Positions 48,869 through 60,249 of a stretch of 64,000 bases of DNA are shown here, one piece after another. A program made the translations under genes and the position numbers. Below the pieces are notes generated by a model. That model was not told the DNA's origin. It made no database searches and worked only from the letters and a program-made list of their open reading frames with translations. Every line of letters starts with the position of its first letter. Positions within the stretch are counted from its first letter, which is position 1. Where the stretch lies: assembly GCF_028769735.1 (NCBI RefSeq), contig NC_088171.1, positions 73,673,216 through 73,737,215 of the forward strand, read 5' to 3'. This stretch comes from Zonotrichia leucophrys gambelii (lineage: Eukaryota > Chordata > Aves > Passeriformes > Passerellidae).

Positions 48869-51800
48869 GTAAGACTCATGTTGTTCTTACATAGGTCAGG
48901 ATGAGATCATGACATTACTTGGAGCAAAAACTGTAACTAGGAGGGAAATAAAAAGTTTCAAAAACACTGACCTCACATAGGATCCATTTGACCAACTTCA
49001 TTTGGTAAATAAAGTCTCACATTGATAAATTACCTTTTCTAAATTAACTGAAGTCACTGCAAATTTCTTGGAATTTGGGAAACAAGAATGGATTAGTAGG
49101 ACAAAAGAGGATTAATGCAAGCTTCTTTTATTTTTTTGTGAACATTTTTAACCTATGTTTTTTCTCTATCAATCAGGGTGTATGCTGCTGCTTGATATTC
49201 TCTATGTAGATATATATGTACCTGTTCCTAAAAACCAAATTTATTTAGTAGTTAGCCCCAGACCCTCTGGTCTCCCTACTTATTAGTATGTGGCTGTAGA
49301 TGTCCTTGGGTTTTGCAGACACACTCTTCTTTTTGGTACTCAGACCACCTCCTGTTCTGTACACACGTCTCTCACTCCACAATAGATGTCCCAGACCCAT
49401 GGCTTTCTCAGAAGATGAGTGCCAGGCTGTCTGCCCCAGAAGGTGAAAGAACCATCAAATATCTGACTGTCAGACTGCTGGTATCTCCACTGTCTGTTAC
49501 CCAAACCTACTCTCTCCTATGATGTCCTGTCAGACCTCTTATCCCCTGCAGCAGCTAATTTGGCTTGAAATTATCTGGTGAAGTGCACACTGCAACACTG
49601 AAATTCCCTATGGAAACATTCACACTCTTTCCAGTTACAGGCATTTAAACCTCAACACACAAACACCACACAGCACTCTACTGAGGAAAAGAGAAATAGC
49701 ACTTATGCAGAAATGAAAGATTCTGGTGATCAGATCTAGTCCTTAGCCAAATCTATTGACCAGAACTCTGTTTACACTGAAGTCCTTTCTCCCTCCCTGC
49801 TTCACCCTGCCTCCTTGTCTCCCCATTTGCACGTGCTTGTTCCCCCAGTTCACCCCTATTCTTCCCTTTCTCCTCTTTTGGTCCTACTCTAAATATCTCA
49901 TTACATCTTTTTCAGTGCCACTACTCCTTTAAAATGTTCTACAAAATTTACTATACAAGCCTAAAATAGCCCTCCTTCTGCATTCCATCTTAAGTCCCAT
50001 ATTCCTTTAGGCGATTACATACCCTTCAATCTTTGAGGCACTTGCACTCATTAAGATACAGCATCCCTCCACTTACTGTTTATTTGCATTTTTGGTGATT
50101 AGTCTGTAATTATATTACCTATTAATTATTAGCTTTTTTCCTCCTAGAAATCAAGTTGATTAAACTGTGCTCTTTTTCCTGAGACTGACAGCAACATAGT
50201 TGGTTTAGATTTTCTTCTCTTTCCTTCTTCACTTTTACATCCCATTGATTCTTAATGCCAACTCAAATGCTGTCCCATTTGAGTTAAAATTGGAAAATAT
50301 TCAATATTAAATCTCTTTTCAGTTTAAGTGATTTCTAATCTGCAAGTCAAAGTCCATAGGTTGTTTTTATACCTCCTGATCCTCCTAAGTAGGACTTTGA
50401 AGGTCTAATGCCAGCTGGCTTGATCCCTAGACCTTGAGAAAAAGTAATGAGAAACTTAGCAAGATCTCCCCCAAACGAGCCTAACTTGATTTTTGAGTTC
50501 TTTAGAAGCACTAGAATGAAACTATTTCCATAACAATTCAAAAACCTTTCAACAGCAGTATGTTGAACAGAAGTAGACATTTCAATTTATAGTTTAAAAG
50601 AAACACGTTTGCTCTTTGAGAGAAATGCAAATACTATTAAAAAATTCTGTGGTACTTTTATAGTAAAGATATATGAATGCCAGCTTAAGAATTTAATTAA
50701 ATACACTGCTTTTTCCATGAAAAGCAATCTACAGATTCCTTTTAAATGTTTGTGTGTCCTGCAACTTGAAAAGCATCTGGATGCTATAGGCTGGCCACAG
50801 ATTCTTTCAGATATAATAAAAAAGTCTTATGAAGGCTTAAAAACCAGAAATTGCAATCACAAGAGGCTGTTTCATGATGCAAAGATGTCTGTAACTAAGA
50901 TTGTTTTGGGGCATCTAACTTCCTTTCCCCCCCAAAAAGTGAACATTTCTTCAAGAGGTATTTTCCATTAACAATAGCATTTTATCCCTACATGGATCCT
51001 GTCCCATAAATACTATCAGTTTTTGTCTATCTATTGCTTTAGAAATACATAATCCTTTTCATAGGAGATTTCATATCCTGCAGCAGTATGTCTGTTTTCA
51101 TTGCCCAGCTCTCTATTTTAATGCACACACTTCAATTACTTTTCTGGTCTTGATGAGCTTGCAAATTAAACCACGCGCCGTTCTTTTATTATCTATACAT
51201 GAAACTGAAGTTATAATAAAACTAGGCTTCATTTTGACAAAGTATATGTGACTCCTTTATATTGTGAGAATGAGGAAACTTTTTTATTCTTTCTGCATCC
51301 AGGCTTTCATACTCGTGTAGTCCTGCAGCTGCACCTGCTCATGTTCCAAAGATGATCTCTTCTCATTAGCAATTTTCATTTCTAACTCATTTCCTTGGTG
51401 ATTCTTCAAACCTTAGGCTATTTAAAAACAGACAAAATCCAAAACATATACTCACACCCAAATGCTGTTACATGAAAATTTATTCCCTCTTCCTCCTCTG
51501 CCTAAAGAAAAAGGAGGGGCGGATCAGGAATATGAAACCTTCAATACAGTTTTGGGACAATTCTTAGCTTCTCTTTCTCCTTCAGAAGCAGGAAACAATA
51601 TACATCTTTTTTACTTTAATATAGAGGAAGACTAGTTGCCCATTATAGACATATTTTGTACCTTATTTGATAGTATATTTTTATATTGATATTTACATAT
51701 GTTCCAGGATAATTCACCATTAATACACAAGCGTGATTAAGAGTACCCCAAGATATGTTTGCATGAAGTAGAAATTGAAAATTCCTAGGATGTCTTTTGT

Positions 51801-53696
51801 CTGTTTAGAGCTTAAAAGGAAATCATATCTTTGCATTAGATAATTTTTCTGAAATTACAAATGTAATATATGAAGAAGCAGGTGGTTTTTTAGCATTCAA
51901 GCCAAAAAGTCTTGCTTTCATTCCTAGGAAATGCAAAGACTTTCCAGTAGACCTAACTGAACCTTTTCTTTTGTAAGTTGTGACTGGCTTAGTTAAACCT
52001 AATGTGAGATCTAATCCTCTTTGTTTCTCAGTGGGTCGTCCCAATCAGCCATCATGTCACCAATTATAGCATGTCTAGACAATATAGTTCTTCATTAAGC
52101 CATATCACCTCCCTGGAATAACCATTGTTTTCGAGAGAAAAATCCAAGTTTCAATACAAGTTTTTAATATCATGACTGCAATGCTTCATGTTTTCCAGAA
52201 AATGCGCAAGCTAGTTACATTTCCTGGAAAATAGGACCATTCTGTCCCCTTTTTTTCACCCTCCTGCTGTCATTCATGGTTCCTGGATCCTAACTCTCTA
52301 TCAAGAGAAGCCTCTATTTCAGAAACTGAAGCACATTATTAAAAAATTACATAGTTATCCTGTTCATTTTAATATCAGATTTCCACAAAATTTGTAACTC
52401 AAAATCATGGTTGGATCTCAAGCCATTTTCAACTCACCACTAAAAAGCTTAAGACCAAAGTGCAGATCTTGTAGGAAGGACTGAATTGTCAAATCTGTTA
52501 GTATATTTAACCCAGTGATAAAATCTTAGCGCTCAATAGACACGTTTATTCGATAAGCAAACAGAATTCCTATGGCTTGATTTCCCTTCCCCTACAATGG
52601 GGAAGTTTTATAATATAAGGCTTAAGTACTTCATTCCTGTTACTTTCAATAATTGTCACAATAACTGGTGAAATTGCTAACCATGAATGACAAGCTACGG
52701 GCTAATAGATACCATAACAAAAATGTTCAAAATGAAGACAGTGTTTTCCATAAGAAACCTTGAAAAAAACCTCCTTGGAATAACAGAAAAAAGATGGAAA
52801 AGTATAATTTTGGCTAAGAAAAGTCAGAAAACCTATTTGTTAAATCTAGCTCATATAAGCTATACTTTCTAAAATATTCCTATTCCTATTCCTATTCCTA
52901 TTCCTATTCTTTACAACAGATTAAATGCATTTCACACTTGAAGAATAAATCCACTCATATCCAAATAAATTTTTTTGTAAAATTATGGTCACAAAATACA
53001 TCTTGGATGTATTTTATTAGAATTTCAGAGACTGTAAATGACTCCAAACAAAAATAATCAAACCTCTTAAATGATGTATCAACATTTCCTCATTAAAGAT
53101 AACCAAGATATCATTATGACTTCTGTGAACATTCCAATGAAATAAAATATTAAATCATTTTTTTCTACTAAAAGTACATTTTTTCCTACTTCCTGAATAC
53201 TTGAAAATTACTTCCAGCTGTGCACATAACACAGAAGCCTACTTCCTTCTAACTGTCATTAAAATTATTTCTTAAAAAAAATTAAAAATACTGTTATAGA
53301 AACAACATACAGCATCTTAAGACTATTTTGTGAAATATATAGTCCCATCGCTATGCTGTATAATGGACTTCTTGAAAGCCACGTGTACACACTATCTAGC
53401 CCATAAATAAAGAATGTAGTTCTTAATTATTTGTTAGTTTGATCCCAATTCCCCAAAGACCAGGTATTATCTTCACACTTATGGGTATCACTTTTGTGAC
53501 TGACTGCAAGATGATCTACAGCTTGTAAGGCAGAGTTTTTAGCCTATAATTGTGTTTTAAAACTGAGAATGAACCTTGTCATATTTCAGGAAAATTAAGT
53601 CAACTAGAAGGAAAAATTACAGACATAGTTAGCAACTTGCTAGCTTGAAGTCCTTAATCATCTTGAATTTAAAAGAAAGCATAAACATTATATGAT
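48869..53696. other. AT-rich non-coding DNA
   Basis: No gene recognised in 4.8 kb. The part at 49230-50000 is pyrimidine-richer without a recognised family. A hexanucleotide repeat lies at 52875-52910. The frame at 50609-50971 (120 codons) is Lys/Ile-rich and has no recognisable domain. Confidence 0.5.
52875..52910 (+). repeat. (TATTCC)6 hexanucleotide microsatellite
   Basis: Six 6 bp units, the last with one change (TATTCT). It is pure enough to be recent and variable in length. Confidence 0.92.
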
Positions 53697-54271
53697 TGTC
53701 ATGGTTTAACCTTAGCTGTCAACTAAGACCCACTGAACCTCTCACTCACTACTCCACAGTGGGACGGGGAGAGCATAGGAAGAGCAAAAGCGAGATTTGC
53801 AGGTTGAGACAAAAGCTAAATAAAAAAAGCCAAATCTGCAAGCACAAACAAACCAAAGCAATGAATTCATTTCCCACTTCCCAAGGGCAAAGAGGTATTC
53901 AGCCATACCCAGGAAATCAGGTCTGCATCACACATCATGGTAACTTGGGAAGACAAACATCATGAACTCTGCATGTGTCCCCCTCACTTTCCTCTTCCCC
54001 CAGCTATATATGGGGGAATGCCATATGGAATGAAATATCCTTTTGGTTATCCAGGGTTAGCTGTCCTGTGTCCCCTCCTGAATTGCCATGTACTCCCAGC
54101 CTCCTCACTGGTGGGGCAGTGTGAGAAGCAGAAAAGGCCTTAACTCTGTGTGAGCACTGCCCAACAGTAGCAAAAACATCCTTGTGCTATCAAAAGTGTT
54201 CAGCACAAATCCAAAACATGGCTCCATACCAGCTACTACAAAGAAAATAATCCCTGTTAAAACCTGAACAA
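53697..54271 (-). mobile_element. ERV LTR (575 bp), ERVL-like, minus orientation
   Basis: Complete-length LTR. Plus-strand ends are TGTCATGGTTTAACC and TTAAAACCTGAACA, a TG...CA element. Read on minus, it has the same block order as the LTRs at 33.9 and 43.6 kb: 'gtagctggtatggagccatgttttgg', 'gttgggcagtgctcacacagagtt'-like, and 'ggataaccaaaaggatatttcattccatatggcat'. It differs in the core promoter, where a TATATA box (complement of 54005-54010, 'catatatagctggggg') replaces the 'cagcaataaaagctg' type. It is thus a related but different subfamily. Flanks ATGAT (53692-53696) and ATTCT (54272-54276) match at 3 of 5 positions only, so no firm TSD. The 89- and 68-codon plus frames inside are chance. 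Confidence 0.85.
54005..54010 (-). promoter_or_regulatory. TATA box of the 53.7 kb LTR
   Basis: TATATA within 'ccccatatatagctggggg' on the minus strand, at the U3 position where this LTR family has its core promoter. Confidence 0.5.
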
Positions 54272-54972
54272 TTCTATAAGAAAATGCTGAAGAATCCCAG
54301 GAATTTTGTTCTGTCTACATAAAGAATCAATATTCTGAACAGGCATCCTTCATCTCCTCCAGCTACCAGGACTCATAATGATGGTTCCTTTCTCACATAA
54401 GTCAGTGCTGGCATTTACTTTCCTTTTGTAAGTCTGTGGATTTCAAGTGCCTGTCTATTGATAATCCTCCCTCACAATATTTTTAAGTGAACAATGGAGA
54501 AGCCTGGCTGGTTTTTGCAGCATGATTGTAGAAATGATCTTGTTCATCTAGAGGGGATCTGGTTCAGCTCACAGACATAGCTTAGCATAAGAACAGGAAA
54601 AAGTGTTTCTAAAACAGCATTCTTACATTCATATAAAGTTGGTAGGAGGAAAGTTGTGCAGCTGGAATATAAATCAGTGTGTGAAGATGATCAGAATAGA
54701 TCTGTATAGCTGGATAGATGGACTTTTTTTTTTATTAAAGGTATTGAGACAAATCCCAGTTCTAAACACTGGAGTAAAATTTCAAAATATAGAGTGTAGC
54801 TGTTCTTCATTTCCTCTTACAGGAAAAGAAAAGAGTGAATAATAAATGCAGTTTTTGAAATACTTGCTTTGAGATCTTATTTTCTGATTTTTAATCACTT
54901 TACAGAAACAGTCCCCTTCCAAGTCAGTTCAGAAAAGCCTGAGCAAGATTCAACTACTGCAAAATGAGCATC
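54272..54972. other. Non-coding spacer, no feature seen
   Basis: Unique-looking sequence between an LTR and a CR1 copy. A 79-codon plus frame (54603-54842) has no recognisable content. Confidence 0.5.
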
Positions 54973-55375
54973 TTAGAGTCATAGAATGTTAAGGGGCTGG
55001 CATGGACCTTAAAGGTCATCAGGTCCCAGCTTTCTCTGTCTGGTCAGTGAGTGCACACTGCTGGTTCATGATCAAGCAGCATCCCCAACTCTTTCTCTGC
55101 AGGGTGGCTCTCATTTCTCTGCCCAGAATGTGGGTGTGCCTGGGAATGTCTCAGGTGTAGGACCTTGAGTTTCATTTTGCTGAACTTCACAAGGTTTCAT
55201 GAACCTGCCCAGGTCCCTCTGGATGGTGTTCCTTCCCTCCAGCATGTTGACTGCCTGACAAAACTTGGTGTTGTCAGTGAACTTGCTGAGAGTGCCCTTG
55301 ATCCTCCTCTCTGTGTCTCTGACAAGAAGCTAAACAGTATTGGCCCCACTACTGACCTCCAGGGACATCATTTTT
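54973..55375 (-). mobile_element. CR1 LINE fragment (about 400 bp), reverse, with RT remnant
   Basis: Minus-strand CR1. The low-coordinate end starts with the complement of the terminal repeat ('gtcatagaatgtt') and 'catggaccttaaaggtcatc'. The sequence then jumps over most of the 3' UTR into the C-terminal ORF2 region. The minus-strand translation contains TLSKFTDNTK and NTIQRDLGRF, equivalent to the CR1 RT segment TLSKFADDTK...AIQRDLDRL. The active-site aspartates are changed (FTDN instead of FADD), and a frameshift precedes it. The 115-codon plus frame at 55165-55512 is antisense shadow. Inactive. Confidence 0.85.
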
Positions 55376-56809
55376 TACTGGATGCAGCATTTGAATATTT
55401 TAGTCCTTCCATTAAAAGTTTCATTTTAAAGACATCCTACTTGCTTTCATTTTATCACCTCTTAAGCTATCCTCTTAGGATCAGAGCTAAAATTCCTGAA
55501 GCTGATTCCTAAATATAGGAAACCAAGTCTTTGCTTCAGCTGCTAAAGAACCAGACAGTTTCCTAATGCAGAGAATCCAAAGCTCCATAGGCAGAGAAGT
55601 TCAGTCCAGCTATTCTGCTACCTAATCTAAATAGATTGAAGGCCCTCTTATTTAAAGGGAAAATCAAATACAGATGGCTAAGCTGTATCAGGTCGAAAAT
55701 CCCAGTTCTTTTATCTCTCTAAGCATCCAGAAACATCAAGAAGAAGTCTGGGCCAATATGAATCGCAAAAACTGGCCCTTCATTTTCATTAGGCCTGGAA
55801 TTACCTTTTAATTCAAACTTCTAGGGCAAGCTGCACATTTACTGAAGTGCCATAAAATAAGCTACACATCTCATACTGTTACACAGGCTGCAATAAAGTG
55901 AAAGGTTCCAAAAAAGAATAGCCATTACATTTTAAGAGTCTTGAACTGAAGCAACACTCTCTGAAATATCAAAGATATCATCTTGACTGCACTACTGGCA
56001 TATAAACAGCATACATGAAGAAGTAATTCAACTCTCCTTAACAGTAATTCTCTGAGAATTACTATTTTCATATAGTAATTCTCAGAGAATACTCCAGTCA
56101 TGCGAAAGAGACCATTCAGTTCCTTAAGGGGAACAGTGGGAAAGAATAAAGTCTCTATTTGAGGGAGAGTTACAAAAAGAAATTAGATTTTTTAAATCAG
56201 TTTATTTTCAATAAAATGAGTGAAATAAGTGGTTTCTCTTCATTGGAATGTGTACATATTTAAATTGAAAGGTTGTAATTCAGAATACAGATCAAAGCAC
56301 AACCTTGCACTCAGACCTGCCTTCCAAAGGAAGCTTAACACTTGCCCTGGAAGTGGATCCTCAGTCTTGCTGAGATTGCTAGAACTCATCTAGCTCTTGA
56401 GGTACTTCTCCTTGTTGCCCATTGTCACAACCACATAACAATGAAAAACACTGCAAAACACTGTTCAGGGACAATGAGATCAAGGTTGATGATATGTCTC
56501 TGAGGACTCAGGTGAAGAGGACAGGGACGGGTGGGAGATTCCCAGTCAAATCAAGGAGAAAGACTACAGGAAGAACAGATATATCCTGTCATTGAATCCA
56601 TTGCTCTCAAGCTGCCAAAGCATTTTGGCTCCTACAAAACCTTAATGATCTTCAAATAGCAGAATGCTGTCAAGGAACCTGTGATACTTGACAAAAATGG
56701 GGCAACAAATCAGAAAAGCAAGGTGGGATAGTTTTTATGAAAGGAGATGTGAGACAGATGGATACATGATTTTCAGGAAAAAGGGAGGAAAAATTATTCC
56801 ATTCTACAT
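55376..56809. other. AT-rich non-coding DNA with a hairpin
   Basis: No gene. The main feature is the perfect 19 bp inverted repeat at 56047-56090. The part 56400-56800 may be the strongly decayed 5' continuation of the CR1 that begins at about 56810, but I could not align it. Confidence 0.45.
56047..56090. repeat. Perfect 19 bp inverted repeat with 6 nt loop
   Basis: Left arm ATTCTCTGAGAATTACTAT (56047-56065), loop TTTCAT, right arm ATAGTAATTCTCAGAGAAT (56072-56090). The arms are exactly complementary over 19 bases. The left arm itself lies in a smaller palindrome (AGTAATTCTC-T-GAGAATTACT at 56043-56063). An RNA from either strand would form a strong short stem. It is too short for a typical pre-miRNA. 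Confidence 0.9.
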
Positions 56810-57860
56810 AAAGGAAAAAAAAAAAGAGTACATGGAGCTCTCCTACAGAATGATAATCTGAAACAGGATGTGTCAAAAGTCGAAGTGATCCATTAGTGAA
56901 TGGCTGTGGCAGCTACCAAAAAGTAGAAAAAATAGACTAAGCATTATTCAATATATACAAAGCATCATCCAGACAGCTGGAAGAAGCTCCAGTCACAAAT
57001 CTTTATTCTCATAGAGGAACTTTACCACTTTGATATCTACTGAAAAACCAACACTCTGAAACACACCTAATCCAGAAAGTTTTAAAAGTGTGTTATTTTT
57101 TCCCTAAAACTTAGGGGATAGACCAGCCAGGTAGATGCTCTACTACATAACAAGAACTGGTTAGGGATATGAGAGTCACTGAAAATCTATGCTGCTGTGA
57201 CCTGTAGATTGAAGAATTAAAGATCTTGAGGTAAGACAGGGAAGCAAGCAGCAGGAGAACAGAGAGGGAAGCAAGCAGCAGGAGAATATTCAGACTTCAG
57301 AACTGTTTTCAGTCTATTCAGTGAACTGCTGGCAGGATTTCATAAGTTGCACAGAAGATAGAGGAGCTCACCAAGTCTGATTGATCTTTGGGGGTAGCTT
57401 CCTTAAGGCACAAAGATTATCAAAAAGTGAGTCAAGTTTTGAATCAAATGATATACGGGCAAGAAAGTAAGCAGTCATACCAAAAAGTCTCCAGACAGGT
57501 TAAAGAACCCCAACTAAGCTCAAATGCAAGGAGGGAGGCTCAAAGAAGCGCAGGTAGCCATGCATTTATTACAAAGAAGTACTCAAAGAGCATTTGAAAG
57601 GCCAATGCTTCACTGGAATGGAAATTGGAAGGATAGTGAGGGCCAATGGGAAGGTGCTGGTGTACACTGAAGCAAAAAGAAAGCCAAGAGAATCTTCGGC
57701 TGAGTAGTCAGTGTGATAGGTATTCTAGTAATGAAACAAAGACTGCTGTATTTGGCCTCTCTTCTTCCTGCAGATTTTCAGTGGCAAGTTGGTGCCCTAA
57801 GTCCATATGCTTGGCAGCAGAGCTTGGAGAGGAAGAGTGTGATTAGGAAAAAGTTTAGTC
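56810..57860 (+). mobile_element. CR1 LINE ORF2 fragment (endonuclease to linker), decayed
   Basis: Sense-strand CR1 without its 3' end. At 56825-57100 the order 'catggagctctcctacag...cagctggaagaagctccagtcacaaatctttattctcatagaggaactttaccactttgatatctactg' follows the CR1 ORF2 endonuclease C-terminal region (the 'DFNHPDI'-type block). It continues with 'ctatgctgctgtgacc' and at about 57294-57400 'acttcagaactgttttcagtctattcagtgaactgctggcaggatttcat', the linker block. After about 57540 the match becomes vague. No RT core or 3' UTR follows. Stops and shifts occur throughout. A 27 bp tandem duplication lies at 57239-57292. Limits are approximate. Confidence 0.65.
57239..57292 (+). repeat. Two-copy 27 bp tandem duplication
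   Basis: GGGAAGCAAGCAGCAGGAGAA recurs at 57239 and 57266. The first 21 bases of each unit are identical. It lies inside the CR1 ORF2 remnant. Confidence 0.8.
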
Positions 57861-60249
57861 AGGGGCTGCTTGAATAAGATAGACATGTAGAGGTCCAGAG
57901 TTTTAAACCAAATATTCAGCATTACAGAGTAACCTGGCTAAAGTCATCACAAAGATGTTTCACCAGCTTGGAAAGACAGCAGTGAACAGAAGAAATTCTC
58001 AGAATTAGAAAAATCAACTAGAAAAATATCAATTTTATGTCCCAAAGAGAGCATAGAGAAGGATGCCAGAATCTCAAGTCAGCCACTCCTCCATTCCCAA
58101 GATCACAAGTGCCCTCAAAATATTTTCTAGGCATGTGAAAGGCACAGAATCAGCCTGAACAGATTTACCAAGAAAAAAGCCTGTATCTGACTCAGTTTAT
58201 CACTTTGTGACACAAATTGAATTCAGCAATACACCCACAAAGTAATTAAAAACAGATAATTAATATCTCAAAATAGAATCAAAATAAACACTTAGATAAT
58301 TGTGCTAATTTCCAAAATATCTTTGACAAAAAATTCCTCAGTTTTCTTTTTTTAGACTCAGATACCATCTTCTTGCTTAAATCTCTTAATATTGTTTTAG
58401 TTTGCTGTAATTTATATCAGTTTTTTTCAGCAGAGTCAGCACAGGTGTCTCACAATAACCAAAATACTAGTGTTTACAAGCAAGCCATTCATTCACTGGA
58501 GCTTGTCTCAAACAACTTTTCTCCCTCAAAAAATAAATACTAGGTTAACATTAGCTAGGGCAAGAAAACCTACTTAGCATTGGGATGTAATTTCTATTTG
58601 CTCAGTGCTTTCAGACATATGATCTACAGCTTTGCTCATTTTCAAGGACTAGTCAATTTGTAAACACTTTTTCAAACCTGGCTGAATTTTACCCATAGTG
58701 TATATATTGAATTACAGGTATTACTAAGTCTCTACAATGAGGCTGAGTGTGTGTCAGTTTGCATAACATACTAGAGGAAAAGTAACCCAGTCTTCTCACC
58801 CAAATGATTTTCAGCACTTGAAATTTTAAGGCTTTTCCTCCTGCTTCAACTGCTATCACTTTCACTCCCATTATCCTGTCTCCTTGCTTTGAGCTTGATT
58901 TTTATCACCAGACTTAAACCCAAACAAGTTATTCTCAACCCAAAACAATGAACTTCATTCTAGACAAACTTTTCTCCGCACTTTTCTTTGACTGTATGGC
59001 TAGGAACACTTGACCTTGCAAAGGAGGTTTGTTACTCTCTTTCATAATTTTATTTTTGCACGCTTATGACACAGGTTTTCATAGCCTAAAATTCACACAG
59101 TGTGAAAAGGCAAAGAAGATCCAGAAGATTCTTCTGTGGATTTCCCAAAAATTTCTACGGCATGAATTTTTCTACTAGTGGTCCTTCATTTCTCCATAAC
59201 AGAACATAGTTATAGGCAAGTGTGGCAGACAGGATGCTCTCAAACATTGCTTTGTTTAATTTACTAGCAGCTCACACAAGCCTTTGGCCAGAGGTTGGAC
59301 ACAGGAACAGATACTCCAGGGAACAGTTTTCAGTTTTACTGTCAGTCTAATTATAATTACTTTAATTTTCTTCTATTGCATCAATGAAAAAATGGAAAGA
59401 GAGAGGAATGACCTGGGAGTGAACCCAGACAGTCATGGCTCAGTTGTAAAATGGTCTAAAGCCAATCCATACATTTTGAGTGCTTTCCCAGGCAATGGAA
59501 TGACTAGAAGGAAAGTACTCTGACCAGTAAGAGAATCAGCTTTGTTACTAGCTTTCAGAAACAGCAGAATATGATTTTATTATTTTCTAGCTCAGAAAGT
59601 AGTGTTTATGCCTGAAAAGAGGTATTGCCAGAGATGCAAATAGCTCTCTGAAGTTCATCTGAAAAACATTAAAACTGCTTGAAATTCTTATTTATACACA
59701 CAGCTGTGATGCAATTACAATGGTTATGCAAAATATAGTGAAAAAAATTAGAGTTATAGCAAAAAACATCTACTGGAGTAAATACTCCATCTGTGCAGGA
59801 TTTCTACACTGTCATTCATATAAAAAAGACTTTTCCAGACCTCCACAGTTGATCAAAAGTGATATCCAATTTCTCAGAAAGCAGAGGTTTTTAGAGGTAT
59901 CACGGTAACTGATTTTTTCCCTTAAAGAAAAATATGCATGTACCACCTCTCTGGTTTGATTTAATGTTTTTCATTTATGACTAAGTCCTTCCTTTAAGTT
60001 CCCTTCTTCCAGTTTTGTTGATTTGTATTTGAGTACAGAGAGGTTTTCATTTTATTTCTCTAATTGAATAGTATTGATCAATACACTGTGACAGTGACTT
60101 AGCCCTCTTTATAAAAACTCTTCACTGCAGCAATTTAAGTGTGTTGTCTTCTTCTATATCACTTAAATGAACATCTGATAAAAAATTGTTGAAATCTCTG
60201 GTCAATTAAGATATCTTCGGGGGTTTTTTGTCTATTTTGTTTTATTCTG
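57861..60249. other. AT-rich non-coding DNA, no gene seen
   Basis: No recognised gene or repeat. Frames of 60-79 codons occur. One at 59284-59523 contains a hydrophobic stretch (FSFTVSLIIITLIFFYC) but no other sign of a gene. Confidence 0.55.

Noticed and set aside
50609..50971. 120-codon plus frame
   Set aside because: Lys/Ile/Leu-rich translation typical of AT-rich DNA, with no domain and no splice or promoter context.
59284..59523. 79-codon frame with a hydrophobic segment, possible small membrane protein
   Set aside because: A single hydrophobic stretch in AT-rich DNA is common by chance. No other gene signals.
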